The notes beneath the pieces are model-generated. The model made no database searches, was not told the origin of the DNA, and worked only from the letters and a program-made list of their open reading frames with translations. Position numbers and translations under genes: made by a program. A DNA stretch of 33,763 bases, taken from NCBI GenBank assembly GCA_004335635.1, contig QAXH01006186.1, forward strand, positions 260 to 34,022, in the 5' to 3' direction. Shown here piece by piece: positions 9,397 to 20,526 of this stretch. Source of the DNA: Chloromonas sp. AAM2 (taxonomy: Eukaryota > Chlorophyta > Chlorophyceae > Chlamydomonadales > Chlamydomonadaceae). Each line of letters begins with the position of its first letter. The stretch's first letter is position 1.

Positions 9397-12280
9397 AAGT
9401 CAAAGCGATCATGTCTCAGGACCCTTGTATACTACTCCCAGACCTCGTAACCTTATTGCAGCAGCGTACCAGTAAGCACGCATCACGCATCTTTGCTTCA
9501 ACCGTATCAGCAGAAGATTTGGCCAGAGCTGTTACACGGGCAGTCACCGCTCGCACCGGACAGTCTGTAACAAGCCATGTGCGAGACCACAAGGGCATAC
9601 CATTCACACGCTGCAAAGAAGCAGTGGAGGCGCCCATCAACATGCGACCTGCACGCACAATTTGGGTGAAAGGCATCAATTGGGAACGATGCCTGGAACA
9701 AGCTATTTACCGGTGTTGGCGGCATGGATTATGTGCAAAATTGGATGTGCGGTCACTTGTAGATCAGCTTGCGCTGTATGTGATGAATGCTACTAAAGCA
9801 CCTGAATCACGCAAGGGAACATGTGATGCGTGAACTGGGACTGATAGGTGACATCATCTTCGGACAGCTGAAGTTTGGAATGGAAACGCTCTAAAATTGT
9901 TACTGAAAATTGTGCCGGGATGAGATGGCGACAAGCCTGGCGGCCGCTCTCCGTCTTTTACACTAGTCGAAATGCTTATCATGAACCTAAAACTCCCTAG
10001 GTTGAGCTTACCTGTTCGATGCGCCTGCATCGCGTGTCCAGTGGCTCGGCCAATACGCCGGGGTAGCCATACAAGCTCACCGAATGACTATACCCGCACG
10101 TTCCGTTCAGTGGTAAGCTTGCCTTACTTGATGAGACGTGTTTGCAGTGCGAGCTGCTGCGATTGTCTCTACCACAACACACGTGTTGCACCACCCCATG
10201 GCATGCAAGTATTGTAGCAGATCTTACAGCAAGCTTACAGCAGGTGCAAAGATTGGCCGCCGATCGCGTTGCTGCAGGGTGTGTGGATGGCGCATGCGGT
10301 CCAACAGCCAGGCACGCAAGGGAGGAACACGATGGAGATGCTTGCTGAAACCCAAACTTTGGAAGACTTGGCTATTGTGATACAGCCCTGCATGGAGTCG
10401 TTGGACGGTGGTTTGCTGGAAGCTGATGCGCACAGGTCAGAAAAACAGAAAGGTCTGCAAGCATAGCATGCTTCCAAGTGTACTGCACATTCATACTGCA
10501 CTGCCACATTCATCAGGTTGGCTGTCTGGCCAGATACATCAATGGCTGTCAGTGCAGCAAGCCGTGATAACTCACCAACAACCATCATGACGCCGCTACA
10601 CCAGCGCACACTTTAGGCCAAGTCAGGTGCCGCATCGCGCCAACAACAGCTATCGTATAGCCGGCCGACTACCAGCACATGTGCCAGAAGTTCTGCTCGT
10701 GCTGCCGTTGCCTTGTCAAAGCCGAAAAAATTATGCACCCTCCATAGTATCACAACACTCATCATGCCTGGCTCCCTAAACATGCTAGTGACAGGCCTTA
10801 GATAAACACACAGCCATGGCCACACCCTTGCCTGTCACGTGCGTGCCCTTTTCTTTGCAGGTCCGTTTGGACGCAATTAGCCCACACCACCATCCACTGC
10901 AGCATCAACAGCACTAAGGATGGGGCCAAGCTATCAGCAGAGCAGATCAGCAGCGTGACCGCCGCAGTGCAGTTACTTTTAACCAGCCTGCCACACGCAC
11001 TCCTACCTTGCCAGACACTTGCGGATATCACAGCTACACTGCGCCTGTACGTTGGCCAATGGAGTGGCAGCCGGCAACCGCTCTCTGAAACGCAACGTGC
11101 AGCTCTGCATGGCAGGCTGGTACAGGTGCATAGCAGCACCAGCAGCAGCAACTCAATGACGGATTTCACGGATCTGGAACGGCTTGTGAACGTGTACCGG
11201 CGGGCAAAGGGCCTTAACCTTGGGCCGATTCCGATGGTGTGGCAGGCATGGGCCGCAGAGCAGCCTGGAATTGACCCAGTGCGCAGGGAACAGCTGCAGC
11301 AAGCCCTGGCCAAGCTGCGATGGCAGAATAATTCGGCCGACCGCGGCACCGCTTCTGCTGCAGAGCAGACAGGCGATCAGGCGGGTGCAGCAGTTGGTTC
11401 TAGTCGGTCGGTTGCCACCGACGGGGCCAGTGCCAGGGCCAGTGCCGGGCACAAATCAGTGGCGGGCGCAACCCACCGAGCGGATGGTAGCAGGGAGGCA
11501 GGCATGGCGCCCGTGCAGCGGCCGAGCGTTATCGGGGATGCAACTGCTGACTACACTGCCTACGCTGCAGCGGAGCGCGCGGTGGAATCAGCGACCAGCC
11601 TGCGGGAACTGGGTGCGGCCCTGCCCGAGTGTCAGCAAGCACTGGGCGCCACACAAAGCCCGCAGAACTTCCGCAAGCTGTGGCACCGGGTCGCTGAGGT
11701 GGCCCGCTCAGTCACTGCATCCCCAGCAGATGCGGCTGACAACCAACACCACCTTGATGCTATCGCCTCCTTCCTGCTTCAGCACGTGGCAGCTGCAATT
11801 ACTTGGAGCCAGACACCCGCACAGCTAGCACGCATTCTCAGGCATTACCACTCCTTCTGGTCGGGCAGTCGCCTGCCATTTGGCGAGCCACAGCGGCAGG
11901 CTCTAGCCCTCAAGCTAGCAGACCCTTACTTTCTGCGGGAGCTCACAAACCCAACGACAGCTGAGAAACTGGCGCAGGCGCTGCTGAAAGCAGGCAAACT
12001 GCAGATTCGAATTGGAACAATACCAGATTCATTTCTGCAACGGCTCCTGGCCGTGCGTGGCCTGGATGATCTACTCAAAGAGCAGTTTGAGCGCGGCATC
12101 CTGCAGCATAACAGGCTGGAGATGAAGAAGCAGCGCAAGCCATTGCAGGGAAGCGGTATCCCTGCGCGCGCAAGCGATGATGGCGGTGATGGCCAGGATG
12201 GCAATGTCAGCAGGGCTCAAGGAAACCCCAGTGGTGCACCAATACAGGGCAACGCACGTGAGCGGGCCTGGCAAGGCTGA
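9397..12280 (+). CDS. WSGSR-module helical protein, function unknown
   Basis: The last exon (10861-12280, stop at 12278) is firm: it follows a good acceptor (TTTCTTTGCAG) and is preceded by an exon ending at 10435 in matching phase 2 (…EADAHR-SVWTQLAH). A tentative chain upstream is 9397-9822, 10007-10112 and 10244-10435; phases agree, but the acceptor of the second is weak and the 5' end is missing. The final exon holds two related roughly 100-residue modules. The first reads LADITATLRLYVGQWSGSRQ and the second QLARILRHYHSFWSGSRLP, each continuing with ETQRAAL or EPQRQAL and ending near LGPIPMVWQ or IGTIPDSFLQ. The modules look all-helical, like a solenoid repeat, and are separated by an Ala/Ser/Gly-rich linker. 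The C-terminus is basic and then disordered. Organelle RNA-binding helical repeats are a possible analogy, but nothing in the sequence proves it. Confidence 0.55.
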
Positions 12281-13489
12281 TGGCAGCCTGCTCCACTGCC
12301 TGATGGGCCTGCTGGTCCACTGCCATGCAGGCCTGGTCGCGCACTGCTTTGTGGTAGTTCAGAGAAGGGCAAAGAAGGGCGCTAGGAAGCGCGTCAGCTG
12401 CTGCTACTCGCAGGGTACAGAAGGAGTTCAAGGTGCTGACAAGGTGGCGTTACGACTGCATAGAGCATGCAGATACCCCGCCGTCCCGGCCATATCAATG
12501 ACGCACCAGCGACTGACTGAAATGCACTTTTCCAAACACACTTCCTTCTGGAAGTGACAGTTAGAATCTCGTCAGCTCTCTGGGCGTGTGACAGTTGTGT
12601 GGTCGTACCTGCTCGTGCTACCTGATGGCACCTGTAATGGGCAAAAGAGGGCCAATCAGGGGCGGGCAGGGCCTGCAACTATTGACGCATCAGGACAGGT
12701 TTCTCGCGGCCATTGGGCACTTGCTAGCGACCCTTTCATCAGTAACGGTGTGATATATTCCGAAAGGAGTCAAACCCGACAGTGGGCACTGGAAACTGTT
12801 TCGCGGCAAGTCGAGAAACTTCTCTGCACATGCTGCGCTCTACATGAGTAGCTTTCCAAGACATGCTCTTTGTCTGTGCATCCATACCTGCGAAAGAGCC
12901 AGCAGACTTCCGTGGTGCTGTCAGGTAGCACCGCACAGCTGCAGCATCCTGTGCCTATTGTGGTGGCACTGCGGTGCACACCCTGTTCCAACTCACAAGG
13001 CAGGAAGCGTCACCAAACACACAGTGTTTCTTGGATGGTTGCCCCCCTTACTGTTTTTTTAAACATTGCCGTTTCTATTTCGTAACGTCCCTGGTGTATT
13101 CCTTCATTCACATCGCGGGGTCGAAGTCCCCAGAATTTCATGAACCGAGTATGCAGTCTCGTTAAGCAGACCTCAGCGACACCGCCTATCGCATCGTTAT
13201 CACGCGTCGAGCGATAATCGCGACCTTCAACGGTTTGAAAAACGACAGCCACGGACTTCCAGCGATACAAGCACTTGCGAAGCAGTCTATTTGAGACTCG
13301 CAGGCTCTTCACTGCACAATCCAAGATACCGCGGTCAAACCCCACTTTGAAATTCGCATGCACGCCAGCTCGATGACACTGAGGGCAACCACCACAGGCA
13401 GTGGCTGGCAATAGGTTTAACTCAGCGATGTCAACAACACAGACGGAGTCACGGGCAACTCACAGGCCAGCGGTCTGGCCATGCAGCCA
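12281..13489. other. Intergenic stretch, no recognised gene
   Basis: This is the 3' flank of the WSGSR gene; a TGTAA at about 12630 may be its polyadenylation signal. A minus-strand open frame at 13010-13411 lacks an ATG start and any motif apart from CGGCPQCH near its beginning. No RNA gene seen. Confidence 0.4.
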
Positions 13490-13609
13490 GGCATCAGCAT
13501 GCAATGTGGACATGAAGGCACATGGGCATGCATGGACATGAGTCCACGGGCTTCCATGGCCATGAGCATGCAGACACATGAGCATGCGAGTCCACGTCTA
13601 TGCGTGCAT
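13490..13609. repeat. CATG-rich degenerate repeat at gap edge
   Basis: About 120 bp packed with CATG, CATGG and GCATGC words, including two related GAGTCCACG blocks. It runs directly into the assembly gap, so it is probably the visible edge of a longer tandem repeat that could not be assembled. Confidence 0.7.
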
Positions 13610-13803
13610 NNNNNNNNNNNNNNNNNNNNNNNNNNNNNNNNNNNNNNNNNNNNNNNNNNNNNNNNNNNNNNNNNNNNNNNNNNNNNNNNNNNNNNNNNNN
13701 NNNNNNNNNNNNNNNNNNNNNNNNNNNNNNNNNNNNNNNNNNNNNNNNNNNNNNNNNNNNNNNNNNNNNNNNNNNNNNNNNNNNNNNNNNNNNNNNNNNN
13801 NNN
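13610..13803. other. Assembly gap (194 N)
   Basis: All bases are N. The right flank starts with a short direct repeat, TAACGGGACC twice (13804-13813 and 13816-13825), and the left flank is CATG-rich, so the missing sequence is probably repetitive. Any frame drawn across it has no meaning. Confidence 0.99.
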
Positions 13804-14216
13804 TAACGGGACCTGTAACGGGACCATGTTCGACACACGACTCGAATGCTGTCCCACCACCCAACCCCCCCTCTTGAAGTCATGGCTTCCTAAGGGGGGC
13901 TAACTGCATTGTATACAATAATGCTTTTCTTGATCGTTTTCTTGCCCTGTAGCAGCCATGTTGCTCCAGTTGGCAGACCAAGAAGGAGGATCCAGGTTAT
14001 CTCATCATCAATTTACAGGTACATTTCCATCACCTGATAAACCGTCAGGCGGTGTTTCTTGCCGTTCCAGTCACATGCCAGTCACACGCGGTCAATAGAT
14101 GCATCTACACGAAACAGTGACGCCTACAAACTGTAAATATGCATCAGCTAGGCTGCAGGCAGTGTTCATGTGGCTAGAGGGCAGCTGTTGCTTGCACCGT
14201 CAGGCACCTCTTCTTG

Positions 14217-14251
14217 ACACACACATACACACATGCCACACACACACAAAC
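14217..14251. repeat. CA-type microsatellite
   Basis: Interrupted CA dinucleotide repeats (ACACACATACACACA and CACACACACAAA) within 35 bp. Non-coding. Confidence 0.85.
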
Positions 14252-15563
14252 AAGCTCACATGACCCGACCAGAGGGCCAGCCAATCAGGCCAGCCAACGT
14301 TGCGCTCCACGATAGCATGCACACACGTTCAAGAGCAGAGGTCGCCCGCTCGGTCACTGCATCACGTGCCTGCACGAAACTATCAGTTCCTATACTAGAG
14401 ATGATGGGTTGATCACCAGTGCCATACCATCTTGCACACTGTGGTAGTTGATGTGCGCATACATAGGCTCCAGGAGTCAGACCGATATTTGTCAGGAAAG
14501 CACGAGTTGGTTGTCCTTTCATGGTTATTGACCTTCCGTTGCCAGTTGTCTGCCCTGGCATGCATCCAGAGGGTCACACACGTGATGGTGCTAGGTGGAT
14601 GGGCTTGGTTCCCTCCCTTCATGCGACCGTAAGTGGCCACATAAACAAGAATGGTGGTTGGCTTTTCCCTGCTATGATGTGCCGGCACACACTGACAGCT
14701 TCAGCCCACCACCAGCCAAAGCACAGGGACAGTGCCAAACGCTGTTGTCAGGAAGGCCTGCTTGTCTGTCGGACTTGGGTACACGGGTACTCACACGATT
14801 TGAATCGATTTCCTTCCCAACATCTCAGCATGTTTCCCAATATACTGTTCATGTCGAGGAGTGTGGAGCGGTTTGAGAACCTCCCTTGCTTGTGTACGCA
14901 TAACGCGTGGGTCACTTTAGTAACTGAATCAATCATATTCAGTTGGCGCCTGTACCGCTCTTACATGCTCCCAATTGTTTCATGCCGCTTGGTTGATGAC
15001 CCTGCGTCTGCCCTTCCTGCTGGTTGCCTCTGGGTCACTTGGCGGCTGGTGCGCCCTTGTCCGCACTCCAGCCCAGGTCCCGTTGCAAAAGCGCCTGAGG
15101 AACAAACAAAACGAAAGTGTGGGTTTGAAGGCATGACAGGATACTGAAGCAGCTTGCCAAGCGCCATTTCCGTGCAGGATGCCACACATGCAATCTGAGA
15201 TGCCATTTGTGCCACGTCATACGAGTGGTTTGACAATCGTATACTGTTGTCAACCAACAATTAAGTGCCTTGGAATCGTCCTGTTATTGCTAGACATGGT
15301 GAGACCATGTGCTCCCCATAACAGTCATGGTTGCGGGTTCAAAACCGCACTTGACTGCGCTGTTGTATGCGAAAACCAACCCATTTTACACACCTGCATT
15401 TGCACGACGGTTGGCCGGTAGAAGGCCCGCAAGATGGCAGCCACGCTGGGATGCATCTTACGCCCGCGGTACGCGTTCTGTTCATGGGTCACAGCACAAT
15501 GCCGTGCACAGTTGGTTCTGCTCTACCAGTAAGAGAAAGTTTGCTGTGTTGACTATTCATCAA

Positions 15564-15588
15564 CATCATCATCATCATCATCATCATT
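15564..15588. repeat. ATC trinucleotide microsatellite
   Basis: About eight ATC units in a row in non-coding DNA. One frame would read it as polyhistidine, but that frame has no other sign of being a gene. Confidence 0.9.
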
Positions 15589-16057
15589 ATCGCTTATCAT
15601 GGTTCAACCCACGCTACCGTGACTATCATGCTCGTAAATACGATACATGCTTGCACTTGCGCAGCATTATGTGTTTTGAATCTCATGAACCCCAAGAAAG
15701 CAAAAGCAAACAGTGAAATCCCACCTGGCCCGTGGGCACAGCCGGATACGGTTTTGCTACTTGTATTAGCACTTGATACTGGAGCATGAATGATGCAGCA
15801 GTTGTTGACTGAGTGGGTGTGCCATGGGTGCGCCAGGCAGCAGTAAGCTAGCAACTGTCAATCGCAATTGCCGGTCCAAGTCACAGATGAGGGCCCGAAT
15901 GAGAGCTGCAGTTGGCAGGGTTGTGCGCTTGCCCAGTGTTGCTTTGTCGTGCTGCTCACGATGAACACAAGCAAGTCCTACTGTGTGACAATGCCATTTG
16001 CAGCGGATTGGGATACGAGGAGCAGCAAGATTGGCTGCCCATCTGAGCGGGCTCCCC

Positions 16058-19000
16058 TTAGATTGACTGATTAGTCATCAGGGAAGTCAAAGGACACGGG
16101 AGGGGGGGGGGGATGTGTTGTTCTGACCTACCCTGAACAAGTAGAATTACCTGCATTGCCGGCTGCATTGGCTTGCCGCGTGGCATGAGCTGTGGGTCAG
16201 CCCCCACAAAGCGTAGCACGTCTTCGACAACCCCCTCCGTGTGGGCAGCAAACTCGTCAAACGTGATCAACATGATGCTGCAAAGCAGCAAGAGGAACAG
16301 AACATGCCACCTCAAGTATACCTTGTGTACTCAAGTGCATCCATCCTCGATGCACCGGCCCATGCCCAGTGGCACTGCCAACCTCTGGCTGACCACAACA
16401 AGTGTGTTAGGTGTGCAGGCTACTGCATGACAGTACGTGACTGCCTTTCAGGCTCCGCTAGGCCAAACCCCTGCAATGATCAGAAGCGCATCACACCATA
16501 GCATGCAGCTTTTCCCTGTGTTGCAACACTGTTTGCTCCGTACTTTTCCGGTGGAAATGCTGCCAGGTACGGTTGGATGAGTTGGTGGTACTGCCCGCAG
16601 CGCAGAATGCCGCTGAGAGTCATGTACAGCGCACGAGGCAACTCGGCAGGAAGCGTGTCCTGCAGTTGGATTAAACCCGGCAAAACAGCAACAGAGCAAG
16701 CAACTGTTTGCTTTGGAATCACTGGCCTTTAAGTTGCTGTTCAAGTATCCAGTCCAACTGTGTTTGAACCCAACTGTTTGAAAAACAATGCGGCAGCTGC
16801 ACTCTCACCTTGATGCCCAGCTGTGCCACGTGGTCCCAAAACACAAGTTCATCCTTGTCAGCACCCTGTGACCATCAGAATGGTATAACTCACAACAACA
16901 AACGCGCTCAGCTAACGCGCTCAGCTCACAACAAACTCACAATGAGAAGCAATGGCTCAGCTGGCTGCACTTCTTGAAGCCGCACAGGTGCCTGTGCACT
17001 GGTTGAATGCTATGCCGTCAATGCATTTCACTGGGCGGTTTCTACTACCTTGAAGCGTGCGTCTGTGGTGCCTGTCGCCGGCTGGGCTAGGGAGGGCCAA
17101 GGCAGGGGTACGCCCATGTCCGACAACATGACCTCGGCACTGCGAGCAGCATTACCAACGGTTTGGCATGAGTAGGCAACACTCAGTTGGCTCGTTGTGC
17201 TGACACTCAGGTATCAAGCAACATGAGACCAAAATCTGCCAGCAACGGACTGTAGAGGACCTGTGCAGTTTCCATGTAGTTTTCACGTGTGCAGCTGTCT
17301 TGTCATGCCCTCAATCCACAGGACAGACGGGCGCATGTGGCTCACATGTCCAGATGGCTTACCTGAACACGCCCGCTGTTGGGTCGCGCAGCATGATGAT
17401 GATCTTTGCATTCGGTGTGACATGCGCGATGCGCCGCGCAACGTATGGCAGGCACGCGTGCACGGGGCATGCGTCGAAGCACATCCACTGCGCCAGAGCA
17501 AAGCAAGCACACCGGGACTTGGTCGTAAAGGTAATGCGTGTAAGAACCTGCACGTCTAAGCTGTACTGCACATCTATCGCAGGCAGTCTGGACGGCAGAC
17601 TACCTTGGATACGCCACGGACTTTCTCCGCCCACCAGCGCGTCATCACAGTTGGAAAAAACGAACGGTAGAGGAGCGCCGAGGAAGCACAGTCGCGACCA
17701 AGTGCGCCTACACATCAGCAGTGCAAGTTTGGGAATAAGGCAGCCGCATAACACAAGTCAGCGGGATTTAAATGTTGAAGCGCGGATTACGTGCACAAAT
17801 CATCAGGCGTGCTTTTTGGCAGCTCGTTCAACAACAGCACGTCGCCCCAAAGCACTTCATGTGGTTGGCAACTCGCCTTCGAAGTAGTGTGTTTCCTTGC
17901 TCAAAGCCTCGTGGTAAGGCAGCCCCACTGGCGAGCTGATGGCTGGGTGGCGCTTGAGGTGCTCAGCCAGAGAGGTAGTACCCGCCTTTGGGAATCCAAC
18001 AACATAGAAATGGGGAAGGTCCCGGCGCATGGGGAGCGTGAGCAGACGTGTAATCCTGAGCAGCACATGCAGTCTGTTTGAAGTTGTGTTGCTGCTGTCA
18101 AGTTGGCATCAGCTCAGCCAGTACGCAGAGACTTAGCGAGGCTGACATAGCATACTAGGGCTAAGGACGGCGTACTGTGCCATGGCCTTCTGTACTGCTG
18201 CCACTCGGTTGTCATGAACATCCGGTTTCGCATCATCACACAGAGTCATGAGCATCATTCCGCATCATCACACAGAGTCATGAACATCGTTCCGCGTCAT
18301 CAAACAGAGTCATGAGCCCTACTGTCATTGGGTAGATGGCTGTAAGTTGCTTGTGCACAGTGTTTGGGTTGCAGGCTGGTTCGTGTGCTCGTTGAGCCTG
18401 TGCGAATGGTTTTCTGTCAGAGTGCTTTCAATCAAAGGTTCAGCCAACATACACAACATGCATGTTGTGGCCAACACATTCCAGTTCCTTATCGTTCTCA
18501 GCCACAACGACGATATCCAAACATCGCACAGGCAACACCAACACGTGCAAATATGTTTAGTAACTTTGCAACCGCTGGACCAGACTCACACGTTGATGCA
18601 GTATGACGCTTCAAAGCCCACACGCAGCGCCCAGCCCCTGGCAGGGCCCAGGGCCTCAAATATGTAGGGAATGAAGGGGCAAGCCCAATACAGGCGCTGG
18701 GACAGCACCCACTGCGAGAGTGATGCAGCACGTGATGCAGCACGCATGTGGTAACAGGCAAAGCACAAAACCTCAGACTCTTACGCGTGGTCAGGATCGT
18801 GGAAAAACCGCTTATCCCTTGCCATCTTGCCTTGATCGTTTGTCATCTCCGTTCTCTGGTCCATATAGCATGTTACCAGAACAGAACCACGTGCTTGGCC
18901 AAAACCTACCCGACTTGCCTTGGGGCCAGGTTACGGGGCCTTCGGCACAGCGGAACGCCCATCTCTTAAAACTCCCCCAAGAAACTCACCGAAGGTAAAA

Positions 19001-19277
19001 TCAGGAACGTGCATAGCCAGGCCACTATGAAAGCGGAGCACCACCAGATTGCTAGGCAAGGGAGAAGCAAAAGGCAAAATCCGTCGGCCCATCCATGCTT
19101 GCGCGCGAGGACGTCCCCGACTTGAGTACGCTCCGACAAGGCGATGCTGACATGCTGGCTGCTGACGTTCTTTCTGCGCTGTTTTGAATCGCTAGGCGAA
19201 CTCGTATCGCTGGTGCTGCTGGGCGCATCCTGGCTGTCGGGAGAACAGGACCGAGGAAAAGCCCTGATAGGCTGCAT
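16058..19277 (-). CDS. Membrane-anchored sulfotransferase
   Basis: Transfers sulfate from PAPS to a glycan or similar acceptor, probably in the Golgi. Nine exons on the minus strand: 19277-18990, 18711-18590, 18055-17877, 17707-17604, 17487-17363, 17139-17049, 16865-16809, 16659-16544 and 16277-16151. All phases agree and give 403 residues. Residues 67-94 form a transmembrane segment after a Ser-rich cytosolic tail, so the topology is type II. The 5'-PAPS loop is GFPKAGTTS (Lys160), followed by KETHYFEG, YRSFFPT and FDACPVHACLP. The 3'-phosphate site is LRDP with Arg265 and Ser273, eight apart as in known sulfotransferases; Ser273 is created by splicing. Then come GQYHQLIQPYLAAFP and ENIMLITFDEF. 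Intron 3 is GC-AG. The last exon is not found: reading through intron 9 would stop at 16058. Acceptor specificity is unknown. Confidence 0.9.
18211..18316. repeat. 32-bp minisatellite, about 3.3 copies
   Basis: Units containing CATCATCACACAGAGTCATG start near 18231 and 18263, with a diverged one at 18295, a period of 32 bp; a partial copy precedes them. It lies in intron 2 of the sulfotransferase gene and is non-coding. Confidence 0.85.
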
Positions 19278-19777
19278 GATGGCCCTGATAGACCGGATGC
19301 AATGCCCACACCGCCCATACGCTGCAACTTGAGTGTGGCTGATACTCGGTGCGATTTTAGTTGAGCACACGACCGAACGCAACAGCTTGTTCTTGGACGC
19401 ACCAGCGTTGCATGGAATGAAGTCATACCGCGCGTGATTGATCAGCTGTGATTGATCGCAAGGAGTTTCAAACTGTCATCGTGCCCATCAATTTCGACTT
19501 TCAATCACTCACATCGGCATTGACCTTCGGGTGACAAAGAGTCGCGAACCGTAACCGCAGAGCAAATCCTTTCAGCTTGCCAAGATCGGCATTTCTTCCG
19601 CTTCTGTGCTTTTGTCGTCGGCTCTTCACATTTGTGATCTGAGTCCGTTCAGCGCTCATGCTTTCCGAACTTGGGAGCGTGTGTCAGCAGCCAAACCATT
19701 TCTGGCCAGTCCTCGTCCAGCAAGGAAAACGTCGCTGGAACGCCAAGCGCACACGCAACAGCCTACAGCCTGAGCTG

Positions 19778-19813
19778 TAGATGGCACAGTAGATGGTACA
19801 GTAGATGGCACAG
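19778..19813. repeat. 12-bp tandem repeat, three copies
   Basis: TAGATGGCACAG, TAGATGGTACAG and TAGATGGCACAG follow each other without spacing, about 500 bp upstream of the sulfotransferase start. Likely a neutral minisatellite. Confidence 0.9.
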
Positions 19814-20306
19814 TCGGACAAGCTGTGAGAGCACTGTCATCACTCAGCAGCCGGGAACCAGCAGGCAGGCAACAAAGCATTCAACCTGATTGGCCGGCAG
19901 ATACTGTGGCCGGTGGCAATCCCATATGAAAAAACAAAACTTCTTTTGTTTTATTAACAGTCTCAGCGTCAGTTTACAAGGGTTGCCCCTCCTTCCAGGT
20001 TGAGGTTGGGTTGGGCTAGGATCAGGGTACGACGAACTGCAGCAAGAGCTATTCAACAAACAAGGTTTGTACCGATCACGGTAGCCAGACCAGGTGTGAC
20101 CGTGACGTTGACAATGATCGGGTAAGAGAGCTATCATGACGTCAGAGTGAAGAACACTCTCGCACGGTGCACGATCTCGCAGCAGCCGTGCCTTGCCGCG
20201 GAACATGAAGGCGCAATGTAAGAAGTCGCGATGCGGGCTTGATGTGTCGTCAGAGTGTCTAATTCGCTATCAAACGTTGACATTGTGAGGGTTGCCATTG
20301 CCCTAG

Positions 20307-20329
20307 CTGACCCTGACCCTGACCCTGAC
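20307..20329. repeat. CTGACC hexamer repeat
   Basis: Nearly four units of CTGACC. It resembles telomeric repeats only loosely; green algal telomeres are usually TTTAGGG or TTTTAGGG, so it is more likely a simple microsatellite. Confidence 0.85.
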
Positions 20330-20496
20330 ACGCTTGTAAATCATGCCATTGTTATGGCTAACGGAATGCTTTCGGAAAGTGTTCTGTGGGGTGATGGCCA
20401 CACGGACCTCACCACCCCTTTCTGACACGGCCAAATTCCCCTTTACTAGGAGAAATTTTTACAATTTGCGCCAGTAGTTGGTATTTGCGTTGGACG

Positions 20497-20526
20497 TGCT
20501 TCATGGTGTGCACTCCCTCCTTGTAA
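20497..20526 (+). repeat. Interspersed repeat, copy 1
   Basis: A 30-bp segment starting TGCTTCATGGTG and ending CTCCTTGTAA matches 29097-29126 at 29 of 30 positions (T versus A in the middle). Flanks are not similar. This looks like the conserved end of a dispersed element. Confidence 0.8.

Larger units (their letters stand above)
13826..16057. other. Intergenic stretch with simple repeats
   Basis: No recognisable gene. It contains a CA-rich microsatellite (14217-14251) and an ATC repeat (15564-15588). A 26-bp segment at 14338-14363 matches the coding sequence of the WSGSR gene at 24 of 26 positions. A 208-codon plus-strand open frame (14521-15147) is rich in His, Cys and Trp and has no domain, so I do not call it a gene. 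The missing 3' exon of the minus-strand sulfotransferase may lie here. Confidence 0.4.

Noticed and set aside
13105..13150. T-arm-like hairpin GGGGTCGAAGTCCCC
   Set aside because: The 5' part of a tRNA is missing at the right distance, so only a chance hairpin remains.
13010..13411. 133-codon open frame on the minus strand with CGGCPQCH near its start
   Set aside because: It lacks an ATG start, has no splice context or further zinc-binding pairs, and no domain was recognised. An open frame of this length can occur by chance.
13417..13903. Open frames spanning the N stretch
   Set aside because: They exist only because N bases contain no stop codons.
14521..15147. 208-codon open frame on the plus strand
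   Set aside because: Residue use (many His, Cys, Trp, Met) is that of non-coding DNA, minus-strand frames are equally open, and there is no motif.
15325..15365. tRNA-like B box (GGTTCAAAACC)
   Set aside because: No acceptor stem, D arm or anticodon arm can be paired around it.
20307..20329. Possible interstitial telomere
   Set aside because: The unit CTGACC is not a known green algal telomere repeat and there are fewer than four copies.
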